Positions 1 through 10,339 of a stretch of DNA of 64,000 nt are shown here, piece after piece. The stretch spans positions 992,001-1,056,000 of the forward strand of contig JAGPNK010000004.1 of assembly GCA_020746835.1 (NCBI GenBank), in the 5' to 3' direction. A program made the position numbers and the translations under genes. The first letter of the stretch is position 1; every line of letters starts with the position of its first letter. The notes beneath the pieces are model-generated. The model had not been told where the DNA came from and searched no databases. It saw only the letters and a list, made by a program, of their open reading frames with translations. The stretch comes from Stachybotrys elegans. Its lineage: Eukaryota > Ascomycota > Sordariomycetes > Hypocreales > Stachybotryaceae.

Positions 1-275
1 CCTTATTGTTGCATGCATGCGTGGACTCGCCCGATGGAATTGACATGCATGGATCTCGAAGCCGATATGTGGAGCAAGAAGCACAAACAGCCCCTCCTCG
101 ACGTCAATTCCACCGACTCCTCCTCCTTCACGCCCCCCCCATGTCCATGAATGTGGCTGCCGCTGTTGACGCCACGATCGCATACCAAGACCCCCTCCAG
201 CCAGAAGCATCCGACCACTTGTCACCCACCTCCTCCTCCACACCTACGCCTAACGTACGCACAGCAACACAGAGC

Positions 276-788
276 ATGGCGACCAAATACAACCAGGAAG
301 CGCTGCAGCTCGCCGTCAAGCTGGCCAGGGAGGCCCTCGAGGCCGGCGACTCGCCCTTTGCCTCGGTCCTCGTCGCGGGCGACGGCACCACGATCCTGCA
401 GTCGGACCGCAACCGCATCGTCACGGGCCTGCCGGGCGACGGGCGGCCCGACGCCACGCTGCACCCGGAGCTGACGCTGGCGCGCTGGGCGAACCTGCAC
501 CTCGGCCCCGAGGAGCGCGCCGCCTCCACCGTCTACACGACCGGCGAGCACTGCGCCATGTGCTCCGCCGCCCACGCCTACTGCGGCCTGGGCAGGATCG
601 TGTACATCTGCTCCGGGTCCATGTATGCCGCCTGGCAGGAGGAGGCCGGCCTGCCGAGGGGGAGGGTGAGAACGCTGGGCATCCGCGACGTTGCGCCTGG
701 CGTCGAGGTGGAGGGGCCTGTGGAGGAGTACGTCGAGACTATGAGGGCGATACACACTGAGTACTGGAAGAGGAGGGAAAACAAGTAA
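276..788 (+). CDS. CMP/dCMP-type zinc deaminase
   Basis: A single-exon protein of 170 residues in the cytidine/deoxycytidylate deaminase superfamily, which removes an amino group from a nucleobase or nucleotide using a bound zinc. The first zinc motif is HPE (about residues 64-66), followed by a hydrophobic helix. The second is the T-x-G-EHCAMC segment near residues 89-96, where the two cysteines complete the zinc site and the HPE glutamate would be the proton shuttle. The usual deaminase signature is PCxxC; EHC-x-MC replaces the proline by histidine, as I recall for a fungal subgroup. The reading frame is open back to position 6 but only from a TTG, and the codons before 276 look unlike coding sequence, so the ATG at 276 is preferred. 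Substrate not determinable; a guanine or tRNA deaminase role is possible. Confidence 0.85.
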   Translation: MATKYNQEALQLAVKLAREALEAGDSPFASVLVAGDGTTILQSDRNRIVTGLPGDGRPDATLHPELTLARWANLHLGPEERAASTVYTTGEHCAMCSAAHAYCGLGRIVYICSGSMYAAWQEEAGLPRGRVRTLGIRDVAPGVEVEGPVEEYVETMRAIHTEYWKRRENK

Positions 789-931
789 CAGGCGGCTGAG
801 CGTGTTGGTTTATGGGTGATTATGCATTTAGTTGAGAATTGTTGATGATTAACGACCTGTTGCCGGACCTGATCCTATCACCTAGCAAATCCATCCCCGT
901 CATTATCAGCAGATCGTCAAAACTCTCCTTC

Positions 932-2058
932 TCATTCATTCAACTCGTGAGCAGACTTGATAGCCTTGGACTTGCCCGTGTCCAGTACCACGGCCGGATC
1001 CTCCTCGTCGCCGTCGCGCGTGACCTCGTTGCCTCGCTTCGTCTTGATGGTTGTCCTTGTTGGCGCCAGTCAGCATATCGCGGTCGCTTTCTTTCTTTGG
1101 GTCTTTTGTCCGGCTGTGTACTTACTTTTCGGCCTTGACGTCGAGGACCTTGCCCTCGGGCTGGCCGTTGCCCCAGTTCCAACTGACCGTGTCGCCCTTG
1201 TTTGGGCCTTTCTTTGGGGTCTTGCCGTTACCGTTACCATTCTGGTTCTTGTTGGCAACTTCATCATCATCGTTGGCATCATCAACCTCCTCTTCATCCT
1301 CATGTTCGTCATCGTCATCGCCAGCCTCCTCCTCATTGTCGTCCTTGGTCTGCTGCTGCTTGGACTGTCCGTTTCGTTTTTGACCATTCTGCTTTCCATT
1401 TCCATTCTTGTGGCTCTCTTCCCCTTCCCCTTCCCCGACCTCTTCATCGCCATCACCCTCTTCCTCATTATCGTTCTCATCGTCGTCCTCCTCGTGGCCA
1501 TTCTGCGCATCAGCCTTTCCCTTGCGCGTCTCCCGCTTCTTGCTCGCTCCATTCTGCCCCCCAGAAGCCTTTCGCTTATCGCCCGTCTGCTTCTCCTCCT
1601 CCTCATCTTGGCCTTGGGCTTCGTCGGAACCACCGTGGCGCTTCTTGAGCGGATCATGGCCCCAGTTCTTGAGCGACATGTACGACTTTGTCTTTTTTAC
1701 CTCGGCGTCCGACTTTTCATTATTGGATTTCTCTTCTTGTGCAAGGTGTCGCTTGCTGCCATGATGTATAAGCCAATTGAACATGCCACTGAGTCCAAAA
1801 TACATACCAGTAGGACACGACCTTGCGCATGTGCTGAATCTGCTCTTCTGTGTACTCGTCAGGGTTCTTGTCAGGATTGGCCTTGAGAATCTCAATGATA
1901 TGCCGCCCCGAGTCGTGCCCTACCGACTCGCCGCTGCCGTCGTCCTTGGACCAGCCAGCGCCCTGCGAGTCGCTCGACTTGAGCCAAGTCTCGAGCTCGT
2001 CGGCCGTCATGTTGACAATCTCATTAAACTCCTCGACGACTTCGCTTTCGGGCTTCAT
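932..2058 (-). CDS. DUF3140 plus HVA1-type TUDOR domain protein
   Basis: Three exons (2058-1808, 1755-1126, 1055-932) separated by 52- and 70-bp introns encode 334 residues. The N-terminal 90 residues match DUF3140, ending in the RKVVSYCKRHLAQ helix that is only formed after splicing. A long middle part (roughly residues 110-270) is low-complexity and highly acidic, with runs of D/E and N/G/K. The C-terminus (about residues 275-334) is the DUF2945 'hypervirulence-associated protein' TUDOR-like domain, with GDTVSWNWGNGQPEGKV and the TTIKTKRGNEVTRDGDEEDPAVV core, ending in SAHELNE. Both domains are common in bacteria and fungi and their biochemistry is not established. The upstream in-frame ATG at about 2148 is possible but its extension does not look conserved. 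A nuclear, nucleic-acid-related role is inference only. Confidence 0.85.
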
Positions 2059-2384
2059 GGTGGGCGGTGTTTTCTGGCAGTGGTGCTGTCGGTTCCAATG
2101 TCTTGCTGTCTCTGTTGTGAAGGGTAATTGACCAATGGGTATGGACATTGAATCCAAGCGCAAGGCTGTTGGGATTTATGCCATTTATAAAGATCCCCAC
2201 CTCCGTCATCCTGTCTCGCATGACCGCGTCATAGAGCTCTGGCCAAGCTCTGAGCCGTACTGTCTTGCCTGATCGGGAACGATGCTAGCTCTGCCCTCAG
2301 CTTCCCGCCGCTACTCGTCATAGCGTCCAAGCCACCCGAACGTCTTTCTTTCTTTGCTTCTTCTGTTTTTGCTTTTGCTTTCCA
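2059..2384. other. Intergenic, HVA1 promoter and HET 3' end
   Basis: A gap between two same-strand genes. It must hold the promoter of the DUF3140/HVA1 gene and the 3' UTR of the HET gene. I see no RNA gene, repeat or clear TATA box. Confidence 0.5.
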
Positions 2385-5124
2385 TCAGCCCATCAGCACT
2401 ATCTTCTTGGCTGGCTTGGGATCGACGGCCCCCTCTAGCGCGGCAGTCAAGACCTGGCCCACGCCGCGCCGCTCTGCGATGCCGTCGATCCATTCGATAT
2501 GGAGAACCCAGAGTAGATTCCAGGGTCCCGATGCTGGGCCCGGCGATGGTGATTCATCTAGGAGCGCCGATCGCACGGTTGGCGTTTGGCAGCGCGACAT
2601 GACGATCAATTCGATGGCGGCTCCTTCTGCTCCTAGAAGACTGATATTGTCCGGGTGAAGCCATCCGACCCGACGACCTTGCTTGGAACACAGTGGCATG
2701 GCCTCAATGCGATCGAAACGGCCATTCTCCATCTTTGAACGAAGATTTCCCTCTGCATTCCATGGCGGACGTGCTCCCAGAAGCAGGTGGAATGCAATCG
2801 TCTCAAACTGCAGGACGGCATATGGCGGGAATTTCCTACATGAATCATTAGCACTTACAACGCTTACAGCCCAACTACTCATGCAATACTCACGGCATAT
2901 CCCGATCGTCCAGCCAGTAACCAAGAGGAGCTCTCTGCCGAAACAGCTTCCGCTCCTCGTCTGTACACACCTCCTTCTCCTTCTTCAGCACCTCCTCTCT
3001 CCACCGTTGCGCATACTGTGTCCTAGGATCCTGCCGCACTCTCATCTCTTCCTCTGCCAATGAATTGCTTCTCGAAGGACGAAACCTGTGCTCGAACGAC
3101 TCGAGGAGTATGGCCGCCGGCTTCGATTGCTTTCCAAAAGCTTCCCTGTAATGTCGTTTTCGCTTACGCAACTCCCGGGCTACGTTCATGTTGATCTGCG
3201 CAAACGTGGCGCGCATGTCCGGGCTGACCGCTAGTGAATCGAATGAATCGAACTCATTGTCCTCACCCTGTCTCTTCAGAGGAAGGAGCTTTGGCGGGCT
3301 ATGACCTGCAGTGACCGGCTTATCCCAGTCAATGCAATGGGCACCCTTCTGCTTGTGTATAGAGTAGAGTGATGGATGCCGGTTGGCGGGCATTACATCA
3401 CTTGCATCCTCATCGCTGAAGACAGCTGGGAACTCCTTCATAAAGCTTTGCAACCGTGACGGCTGAGGAGAAGGATGAGACATACAAATATTCCCCGCCA
3501 ATAACCCCCAATTCAGCAGACTGTTGTCCCTGTACCAAAGAAGAATATTGTCAGGATCCCATCTCTCCTTGTCATCCTCGTATCGCAGGTAGTTCTCCCG
3601 TGGCCACATAATCTTACCTTCCCAGCCCGCCCACGAGAAGCTGGCGAACTGCGAGCGCCGCCGCATGTTGCCGTCGGAAGAGATGAAGAGAAGAAACATG
3701 TCGAGGTAGTAGCCCGGAAGGCCCTCCACGCTGGGCGTCCTCATGTCTGTGAGCAGAGGCCGAATCACCCCGTGCACTGCGCGCAGCGCATCACCATCGC
3801 TGCGGAGCTTCCTCTCGGAATAATCCTCGCACAGCTTCTGATATGCCCAAGACGACGCTGACCATCCCTGGTCCCAATACGGCACGCGGCTGATGTTGCC
3901 GTCGTCGTCGTCTATCCAGTTCCATTTATCCGACCACGTCTCCTCGCACCAATTTGCCTCTTGACAGCGGAAATAGACCTGATCGTTGATGAAGATGACG
4001 GTCCGCCGGGGAAGCACGAGTTCCTGAAGCGTCCATCCCCGTGTGCTGTATACAGATCTACTGAGATGCCAGTCGATGCTGTGGATGACGGCCATCCGCA
4101 ACCCAGGACGCAGCTCCTTGGTCGTCTGCGCGAGCCGCCTACCGCCGTCGATCCGAGGAAGCCCTGCATTGCTGTCGCTTCCAGCTCCTGCGACGATTGT
4201 GAAATACGAGCCACCATATATCGAGTTCATCATGTGGATCCCGCGATCCACATCCTGTGAGTCGTCTTGGATGAGGCAAAGCGTATCTACCCACAAGTAG
4301 CTCTCGCCGAGGGACTTTACCAGCTCGATGGCATCCAGGATCGTCCGGGGCAGACTCTGGCGAATCGTATCGAGACCGCCGGGTTTGGATAGCACATCGT
4401 AGGTCTGCTGCTGCATGGTAATCATGGGGGTATGGCCCCAGACGTAGCTCAGCGCGATGTACCTGGCGCTCAGAGGGATGCTTTTGACGCAGCCCTCGTT
4501 GACATCGATGACGCGCAATCTCGAAGCCTGGACTGAGTCGCGCGTGAGTAGTTTCTGTATTATCCCGACTAGTGGGGATTGCTGTGCGGATACCACATTT
4601 CTCTGCTGCGCGGATACCACATTTCTCTGCTGCAAAGGTATGCATGTTGCGTGCTCCTCGTCACACTTGTGTAGCCAGCGATGTATCTTGGGGGAAACGG
4701 GCTGAGATCCATCGATAACCCTTCCATTCTCGGGCTTTGTCACAGTGCCCTCGTCCGCGATGAAGACAAGCTGTGTGCCCAAGGTCGACGGGTAAGATAT
4801 CCGCACGGCTGCCTCTTCGCAAGAGGTAAACGCATAGATCGGCTGCTCGGGGTCAATAGCGGAAACGTCGCTTGCTTCTAGGATAGCCAGCACGACGAGC
4901 TGACAAAAGGCGCATTCTCGCGACTGGAGAGCTCCCCAGGTGCCGAGGAGATAGCTGGGCGATGCTAGGTCCCGCGAGAGCTGCAGATGCTCGATGAGCT
5001 GGTCGCCTGACGGGATAGGGCCGTCAGCGATGGACTGCAGCCTCATACAAAATTCTGTACAGGCCATCATGGCGTAAGCCGAAATGCAATGCAGAGGCCA
5101 AGTCAGGCTGGACGAGGGGCACAT
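2385..5124 (-). CDS. HET domain protein
   Basis: Two exons (5124-2894, 2835-2385; 58-bp intron with GTGAGT donor) give 893 residues. The heterokaryon-incompatibility (HET) domain spans roughly residues 220-375, with the signatures YIALSYVWG, LW-VDTLCLIQDD and the block around the TIVAGAGSDSNAGLP stretch. HET domains trigger cell death on meeting incompatible nuclei in Pezizomycotina. The N-terminal 100 residues carry a CxxC-type segment (ECAFC) common in this protein class. The C-terminal third contains another conserved block (GYYLDMF..., SFSWAGWEGK), also typical of HET proteins. Residues about 163-178 contain an exact tandem repeat of QQRNVVSA. The first ATG in frame is at 5124; the MM pair at 5070/5067 is an alternative start. 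No partner NACHT/WD40 domain is present. Confidence 0.9.
4586..4633. repeat. Perfect 24-bp tandem duplication in HET gene
   Basis: Two identical adjacent 24-bp units (4586-4609 and 4610-4633) lie in frame in the HET gene, duplicating eight residues ahead of the HET domain. Identity at every base points to a recent event. Confidence 0.9.
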
Positions 5125-5538
5125 TAACACTCAGTGGCGGCGAAGACACGGATGCATAGCCGACTCAAATGACGTGGCGAACAGTGTGGCTCAGCTTTCC
5201 CACTTTGTTTCCATTCATAGATAGGTAGCTAGGCAGGTAATGGCCACGTGCATATGCGGCCCAGGATCCTTCGATCCCCGTAATGCAGGCCAACCAAATC
5301 AGACCAAATCAATCGCCACCACAACCAGAAAATGCTACATGTAGATAGGTATGCTCTATAGCGTGACCAAAAAGGGAAAAAGGAAAAGGAAAACATCCTA
5401 TGTGAGGGAGATATCAGATATATGTGCAGAGGCCTGTCATGGACATGGCCTAGAGGGCTCCTCGCCCCGTGGAGGAGCCAGTACTGTGATTATACAAAGC
5501 AAACGCGAACAAAGAAACCGGTCTTAGTCTTTTTCATC
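5125..5538. other. Intergenic, HET promoter
   Basis: Promoter of the HET gene and the 3' flank of the next minus-strand gene. No further feature seen. Confidence 0.5.
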
Positions 5539-7821
5539 CTACACCTTGGTGTCCGTCAAGGACGTCTCGCGCTCTGTCTCGGTCGTGCCGTTCGCCATCT
5601 CTTCCTGAGGGCTGGACGGCATCTCCATCTTTTCTGTTGTCGGCGAAACTGGCGACGTCTCGCCGCTCGTCTCGGCCGCCTTCTTGGCCTTGGCCTTTTC
5701 CCTCTTTGCGGCCTTGCCCTTCTTCTTGGGTGCAGCCTCCAGCAGCTCTTCCGTGGTGGAAACCTCGGGCTTCTCCTCGGGCTTCTCCTCGGGCACAGCC
5801 ACAGGCATCTCCACAGGGGAAGCCTCGACCTTCTCCTCGGGAGCAGTCTCAACCTTGATCTCCTTGGGGGTGGTCTCAGCCTCCTTGGGGGCAGCCGAGA
5901 CCTCCACTTCGCTATGCGAAGGCTCAGCCTTCTCCTCTGCAGGCACAGCCTTAATCTCCTGGGACGCGGGAGTCTGCTCAGCGATCTTCTCCGAAGGAAC
6001 AGGAACAGCCGTCACCTCCGGGGCAGCTTCGACGGCCTTCTCTTCCTCGACGACAGGGGTCTCCTTCTCCTCCTTGGGGCTGACGGCGACTTCCACAACC
6101 GTGTCGACCTTGGTCTCGGGCTCGGAGGTGGCCTCAACGCTCGTCGAGACTGGGGCGCTCTCCTTTACCGGGGCTGGGACGTCTTCCGGGGTAGCGACAG
6201 TTTCCTTCTCTTCCGCCTTGACCTCGGAATCCTTGCTCTCTGCTGCAACGACGGTGTCCTGCGCCTTGGGTGTTTCAGTCTTGACCTCGGCCTTCTCCAC
6301 GGGTACAGGAGCGATCTCCTTCTCCTCTGGCTTTTCAACCTTGACGTCCTCCACGACCTGCGCTGGCGCTGCAACAATCTCCTGGGCTGCAGGTACCTCG
6401 ACCTGCTTCTGGACCTCGACGGGTGCACTGGGAGCCTCGACCTCGCTGGATTGAGGCTCCTCCTCTGCCTTCTTGGCCTTGATGGACGGGGGTGGGCCTA
6501 CACTTCGTCGCTTGATGGCCTGCGCCTCCGACTTCTCCTGGTCAGGCGTGTAGCCCGCGATAGATTCCAGCTTCTCGCGGAAAGACTCGTCGTAGTGGCT
6601 CATGATAGAAGGCGGGCGGTGGCTGGAGCGGGCCGTGTCAATTGAGGTACGTGGCGTAGCTGCGGCAGCATTGCCGTTCACGGACGCTGTCGAGTCCATG
6701 GCTCCCCAAGAGAGACGGCTGGTGGTTGAGTTGGACCTCGTCAGCGGCGGCAGGCGCTGAGTAGGAGGAGTAGCCAAAGTCTGCTTCTTCTCAAACATGG
6801 CGAGTCTGTCGGAGACGCTGCCCAGTGTCTTCTTGGCGGGAACGCCCGAGTTCACGCTACTCGACTTCTTTCCCTCGAGTTCCCTGATCCAAGCGAGTCG
6901 GTCACTGGCAACTCCTCGTGTTGATGGCTTCTTGGCAGGAGGCCCCATAACCGACGTTGGCGCAGCCGTTGAGTCGGTAGAGGAGCCAGAGGGAGCAGGA
7001 GACGGGCTTGGCGTCACCGTCTTCTGCCACGCCTTGATCCGATCAACCGGGGTGGAAGACACACTTCGTTGACCCACGGTAGGCCGCGTCTCGGGAACAG
7101 GAGCAGGCTCAGGTGGTGAGGGGGCAGGGACGGCGGCCAGCATCGAGTGCCGGGCCGTGGGCCTCTTCTTCACCACAGGTGCGACTTCTGGCTGAGCAGG
7201 CTGCTCAGACTTGGCTGTATGGATGCGCACATCGCGAATTGAGATGGGGGTAAGGCTCTGCGAGGTTGCAGACTCCACATGTGCTGATAACAATGGAGCC
7301 TCGGGTTTCTTGGGCCATTCTGACAAAAAGTGCCTAGGCTCAACAGGACGTCCACGATCCAGAATGCTGCCGGAGATTTCGGATTCGCGATACGAGGTGA
7401 AGTTGGCTGACCTCCGGTGGGAGATAGTCTTGGATTCCATCACCGAAGGGGCCGTGGATTGCCTCAGGTTGGTGCTGGATTCCTGGGGGGGCTGAGGCTT
7501 TTCCGGAGAAAGTGAGAGACCCAGGGCCGACTTGTTGGTGAAGAGGTAGGCTATAGGTGCTGCCGACTTGCCTGGAGACGCCGGCGACTTCTTCCGTCCG
7601 TCATCCCCCGAGGTCTGCAGCCAGCCCTCGGCCAGGTCGGAGCCACCCAGGCTGAGGTCGACCTGGAGGCCCTTGAAGGTCGAGGACTTGTCCTCGGCGA
7701 CGGGCAGAGACTCACTCTTGCTCTTGGTGGAGGAACGCCTTCCGAGCAGGCCCGAAAGCTTCTCTGTGAGCGGGCGCCTCCATGATGATGAGGATTCGGA
7801 CGAGTTTCGCTTGCCCATCAT
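5539..7821 (-). CDS. Disordered Ser/Pro/Glu-rich protein with DR[LI] motifs
   Basis: An uninterrupted frame of 760 residues with no enzyme domain that I recognise. The N-terminus is serine- and basic-rich (RRPLTEKLSGLLGRRSS). Residues 250-350 carry three spaced copies of a short motif: DRIKAWQK (260-267), SDRLAWIRELE (306-316) and SDRLAMFEKK (337-346). Residues 410-430 (HYDESFREKLESIAGYTP) look like a structured helix. From about 450 to the end the chain is dominated by P, V, A, E and K in imperfect repeats such as EEKPEEKPEV and APVEV, ending in a lysine/alanine-rich block and a serine tail. Composition suggests a scaffold or cytoskeleton-associated protein, but this is inference. The start is the first of two adjacent ATGs. 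A long frame on the opposite strand is a shadow of its biased codons. Confidence 0.8.
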   Translation of the reverse strand: MMGKRNSSESSSSWRRPLTEKLSGLLGRRSSTKSKSESLPVAEDKSSTFKGLQVDLSLGGSDLAEGWLQTSGDDGRKKSPASPGKSAAPIAYLFTNKSALGLSLSPEKPQPPQESSTNLRQSTAPSVMESKTISHRRSANFTSYRESEISGSILDRGRPVEPRHFLSEWPKKPEAPLLSAHVESATSQSLTPISIRDVRIHTAKSEQPAQPEVAPVVKKRPTARHSMLAAVPAPSPPEPAPVPETRPTVGQRSVSSTPVDRIKAWQKTVTPSPSPAPSGSSTDSTAAPTSVMGPPAKKPSTRGVASDRLAWIRELEGKKSSSVNSGVPAKKTLGSVSDRLAMFEKKQTLATPPTQRLPPLTRSNSTTSRLSWGAMDSTASVNGNAAAATPRTSIDTARSSHRPPSIMSHYDESFREKLESIAGYTPDQEKSEAQAIKRRSVGPPPSIKAKKAEEEPQSSEVEAPSAPVEVQKQVEVPAAQEIVAAPAQVVEDVKVEKPEEKEIAPVPVEKAEVKTETPKAQDTVVAAESKDSEVKAEEKETVATPEDVPAPVKESAPVSTSVEATSEPETKVDTVVEVAVSPKEEKETPVVEEEKAVEAAPEVTAVPVPSEKIAEQTPASQEIKAVPAEEKAEPSHSEVEVSAAPKEAETTPKEIKVETAPEEKVEASPVEMPVAVPEEKPEEKPEVSTTEELLEAAPKKKGKAAKREKAKAKKAAETSGETSPVSPTTEKMEMPSSPQEEMANGTTETERETSLTDTKV

Positions 7822-10339
7822 GCTGGCTTTGCCGAGAGAAAAAAAGGAGGGCCGAGTTGTGACTGACGTGACACTGGAGGGACGGACGCGTGTATGTGGC
7901 TGTATATGGCGATTCTACATTTACCTTGGATGGCACGTCCCGGTGATATGGACGTGGCAGGACGAGAGTTGTCTGCTGGGTTACAACGGAGGGTTGAGGG
8001 ATGGATGGTCAAGTGAGGTGAGATAACGAGATGAGATTTAATTACCCCTGCGTCGGTCGTCGCCACATTGCATGAAGGCAGCCCTGGGTTTCAGATTAAT
8101 TTGAGATTACTTGGCTGGGGGCCGCTATGCCCTATTGGGGCCCCCTGTATCCCCCTGCGTCAACTGGACCCCTAGAAACCCTTACCCTATAGGCCACCAC
8201 CGTTTTGCCATTCTTTGTGTCAAACATGATCGGTTTCTTTTCGTTGGTCGAGCGTCCATTCATCCGTCGCCAGGCCCTGCATCCCGTCAGCAGAGTCAAA
8301 GAGCCAAAGAGCCAACGAGCCAACGAGCCAACGAGCCAAAGAAGCGAGCCCCTTGGTCCCTTGCCCTCCCCATGCTCGGTCGCTCGGCCCCTCGTCACCT
8401 GTCATGTCCGCATGAAATTGCAACTGACTCGTCCCCGGCTTCTAGAAGCCCGCACCTGTCAAACGCCATCAGGAACGCCCGTTCATGATATCATCCGGCT
8501 TCGCCGACTAGCATAGACCGATCCCGTCTGTGCTGCCCCTCGCTCACGACGAACCGTGAGACTAGGCCGCCAACGACAAAGGCTTTGTCTCGGGCCAATA
8601 TCCCATTCCCGCTATTTGATGGGCTTCTCTGGAAACATTTCCAAGGTTCCCAGCGCGTCATCTAGTCCTGCAACAGTCCGTTGGGTATCCAGGATCGACT
8701 AGCGGCAGCCCGCCCGCACTCGACAATCTCTCCGTCTCATGCTCCTCCATCCTTGAAGATCTACCCTAAAGCCATCCATCCCCATCTCTTTGATCCGCCC
8801 ACAAAGAGCACAGTCCACAGCTACCAAAAATGCAGCAAAGACAGTGTCCGAATTTGTGACGTCAGCATAAAGTTGTGTCGATCCCATTCTTAGTCGCGGT
8901 CCATGCCGAGGCATGAGAACCATCGTGACCCCCTGTTCCAGTCTATCTAGCCCGAAACCTTCGTCGACAGCACTAAAGCGGTCCTTTGTAGGGAGCATTC
9001 TGAGGCAAAATCTTCCTATTGGATCCTATTTTAACCACCAAACACCAATGCGGGTGTTGGGGCGGATGAAACATGACCGAACTTGTTTCGGAATGGTCAC
9101 CCAAAACAGTCGTTCCTCGACATCTTTATTCCCCATCACGAACACCATGGTCGATCTTATAGAGAGGCTGGAAATACCCGCTCACGAAGCTATTGTTCAC
9201 ACCGTAATGGGACTCCGTGGGGTACCAATACCTATCCTTGAAGCCATTGATTTCTATCCACAGGGCACAGAATCAGGAAGTCCTGAGTAGGTTCAAGTCT
9301 GTAACTTTCTACGATTGCCCCACTGTAGGCCGAACATAATGCATCCGTCCTGTTCAGGTGCGCTGCCGCCCTTCCTGGGCGGCAGCAGTGGTTGTAACCA
9401 TCACTTATACCCACCGACTGATGAACAAGATGTTGTGCGTTGGAAAACTGCCTACATTCAAATGGTATGGTAGAATTCGATCAGTTGTTCTCAGAGCCAT
9501 GATTCGCAGGTGTGAGAATAGGAATCAATCAGGCTGTGCCTGTCAACATCCATTGGCCGTAGCAGGCCCATACGTGAACACCCTCGTGATGTAAAGTATT
9601 GCAGTGAAATGCGCCCCCATACAGTTAGGTGCAAAACCACCTTCCGCTGAACAGTCTATATATTGTCGAAAGAGATGATAGTGGTACTTTGCGGTACTTC
9701 GGCCAACCCCGCCTCGGCTAAGAATGAAGTTTTACCCCAGCTTAAACAAAGAATTAGAAGCCATTGGTGGCTGCTTGTCTAAGCTCCAATGCATATCTGA
9801 GTACTGATGAAAGCAGCTTAGCGCTCACAGTGACGGACGACGATCGACTGCCTGCGCAGGCATGTCGAAGTACATAGCCTCTGACAGGATTTGCCTTCCT
9901 AGTATCTCTCATTCCAACCTGTCCTTACTCTACAGGTCCATGAATGCATGAAATGCGGTCATGTGTCTCATGTACATCACTGCATTGACTTACATCTAAA
10001 ACAGCGCATCTTTACACTACCTCTCCATTTAAACTCTTCTTTTACAGCGAGTTTGAAAAAGAGGAAATAGCTTCATGAGAAATTAAATTATTGTTCCACA
10101 AATGTGTTATAGGAGGCGCCATGACGTTTATTACGTGATACTTCTGTGGTACGTGGCTAAGATAGGGTTCAACTTTAATACAAGGTTCGCGTTCTGCCAC
10201 CCCTAGCATTGCCACATCTACCTGTCAATTGCTAATACTGTACAGGATCACTAGAAGAGTAAGTAATTTGATTATCAATAAAAATTCCCACATATTATAA
10301 CGCGCAATGTAGACATAATATCAAGGGCTCCCTCTACCC
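7822..10339. other. Gene-poor stretch, no gene supported
   Basis: About 2.5 kb. The right part of 7822-8700 probably includes the promoter and 5' leader of the 760-residue protein. An 8-bp tandem repeat lies at 8293-8340. From about 9000 to 10300 the sequence becomes visibly richer in A and T and no frame on either strand looks coding. I see no transposase remnant or RNA gene. Confidence 0.5.
8293..8340. repeat. Six-copy 8-bp minisatellite
   Basis: Six tandem units of consensus GAGCCAAC, with variation at the fourth and last bases (GAGTCAAA, GAGCCAAA, three GAGCCAAC, GAGCCAAA), in the region upstream of the minus-strand gene starting at 7821. Confidence 0.85.

Noticed and set aside
957..1886. 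309-codon plus-strand frame that looks like a membrane protein
   Set aside because: Hydrophobicity arises from the reverse complement of the acidic D/E linker codons of the DUF3140/HVA1 gene.
5422..6645. 407-codon plus-strand frame, leucine-rich, opposite the disordered protein gene
   Set aside because: It is a shadow of Glu/Lys/Pro-biased codons on the minus strand, with no domain and no helix pattern that makes sense.
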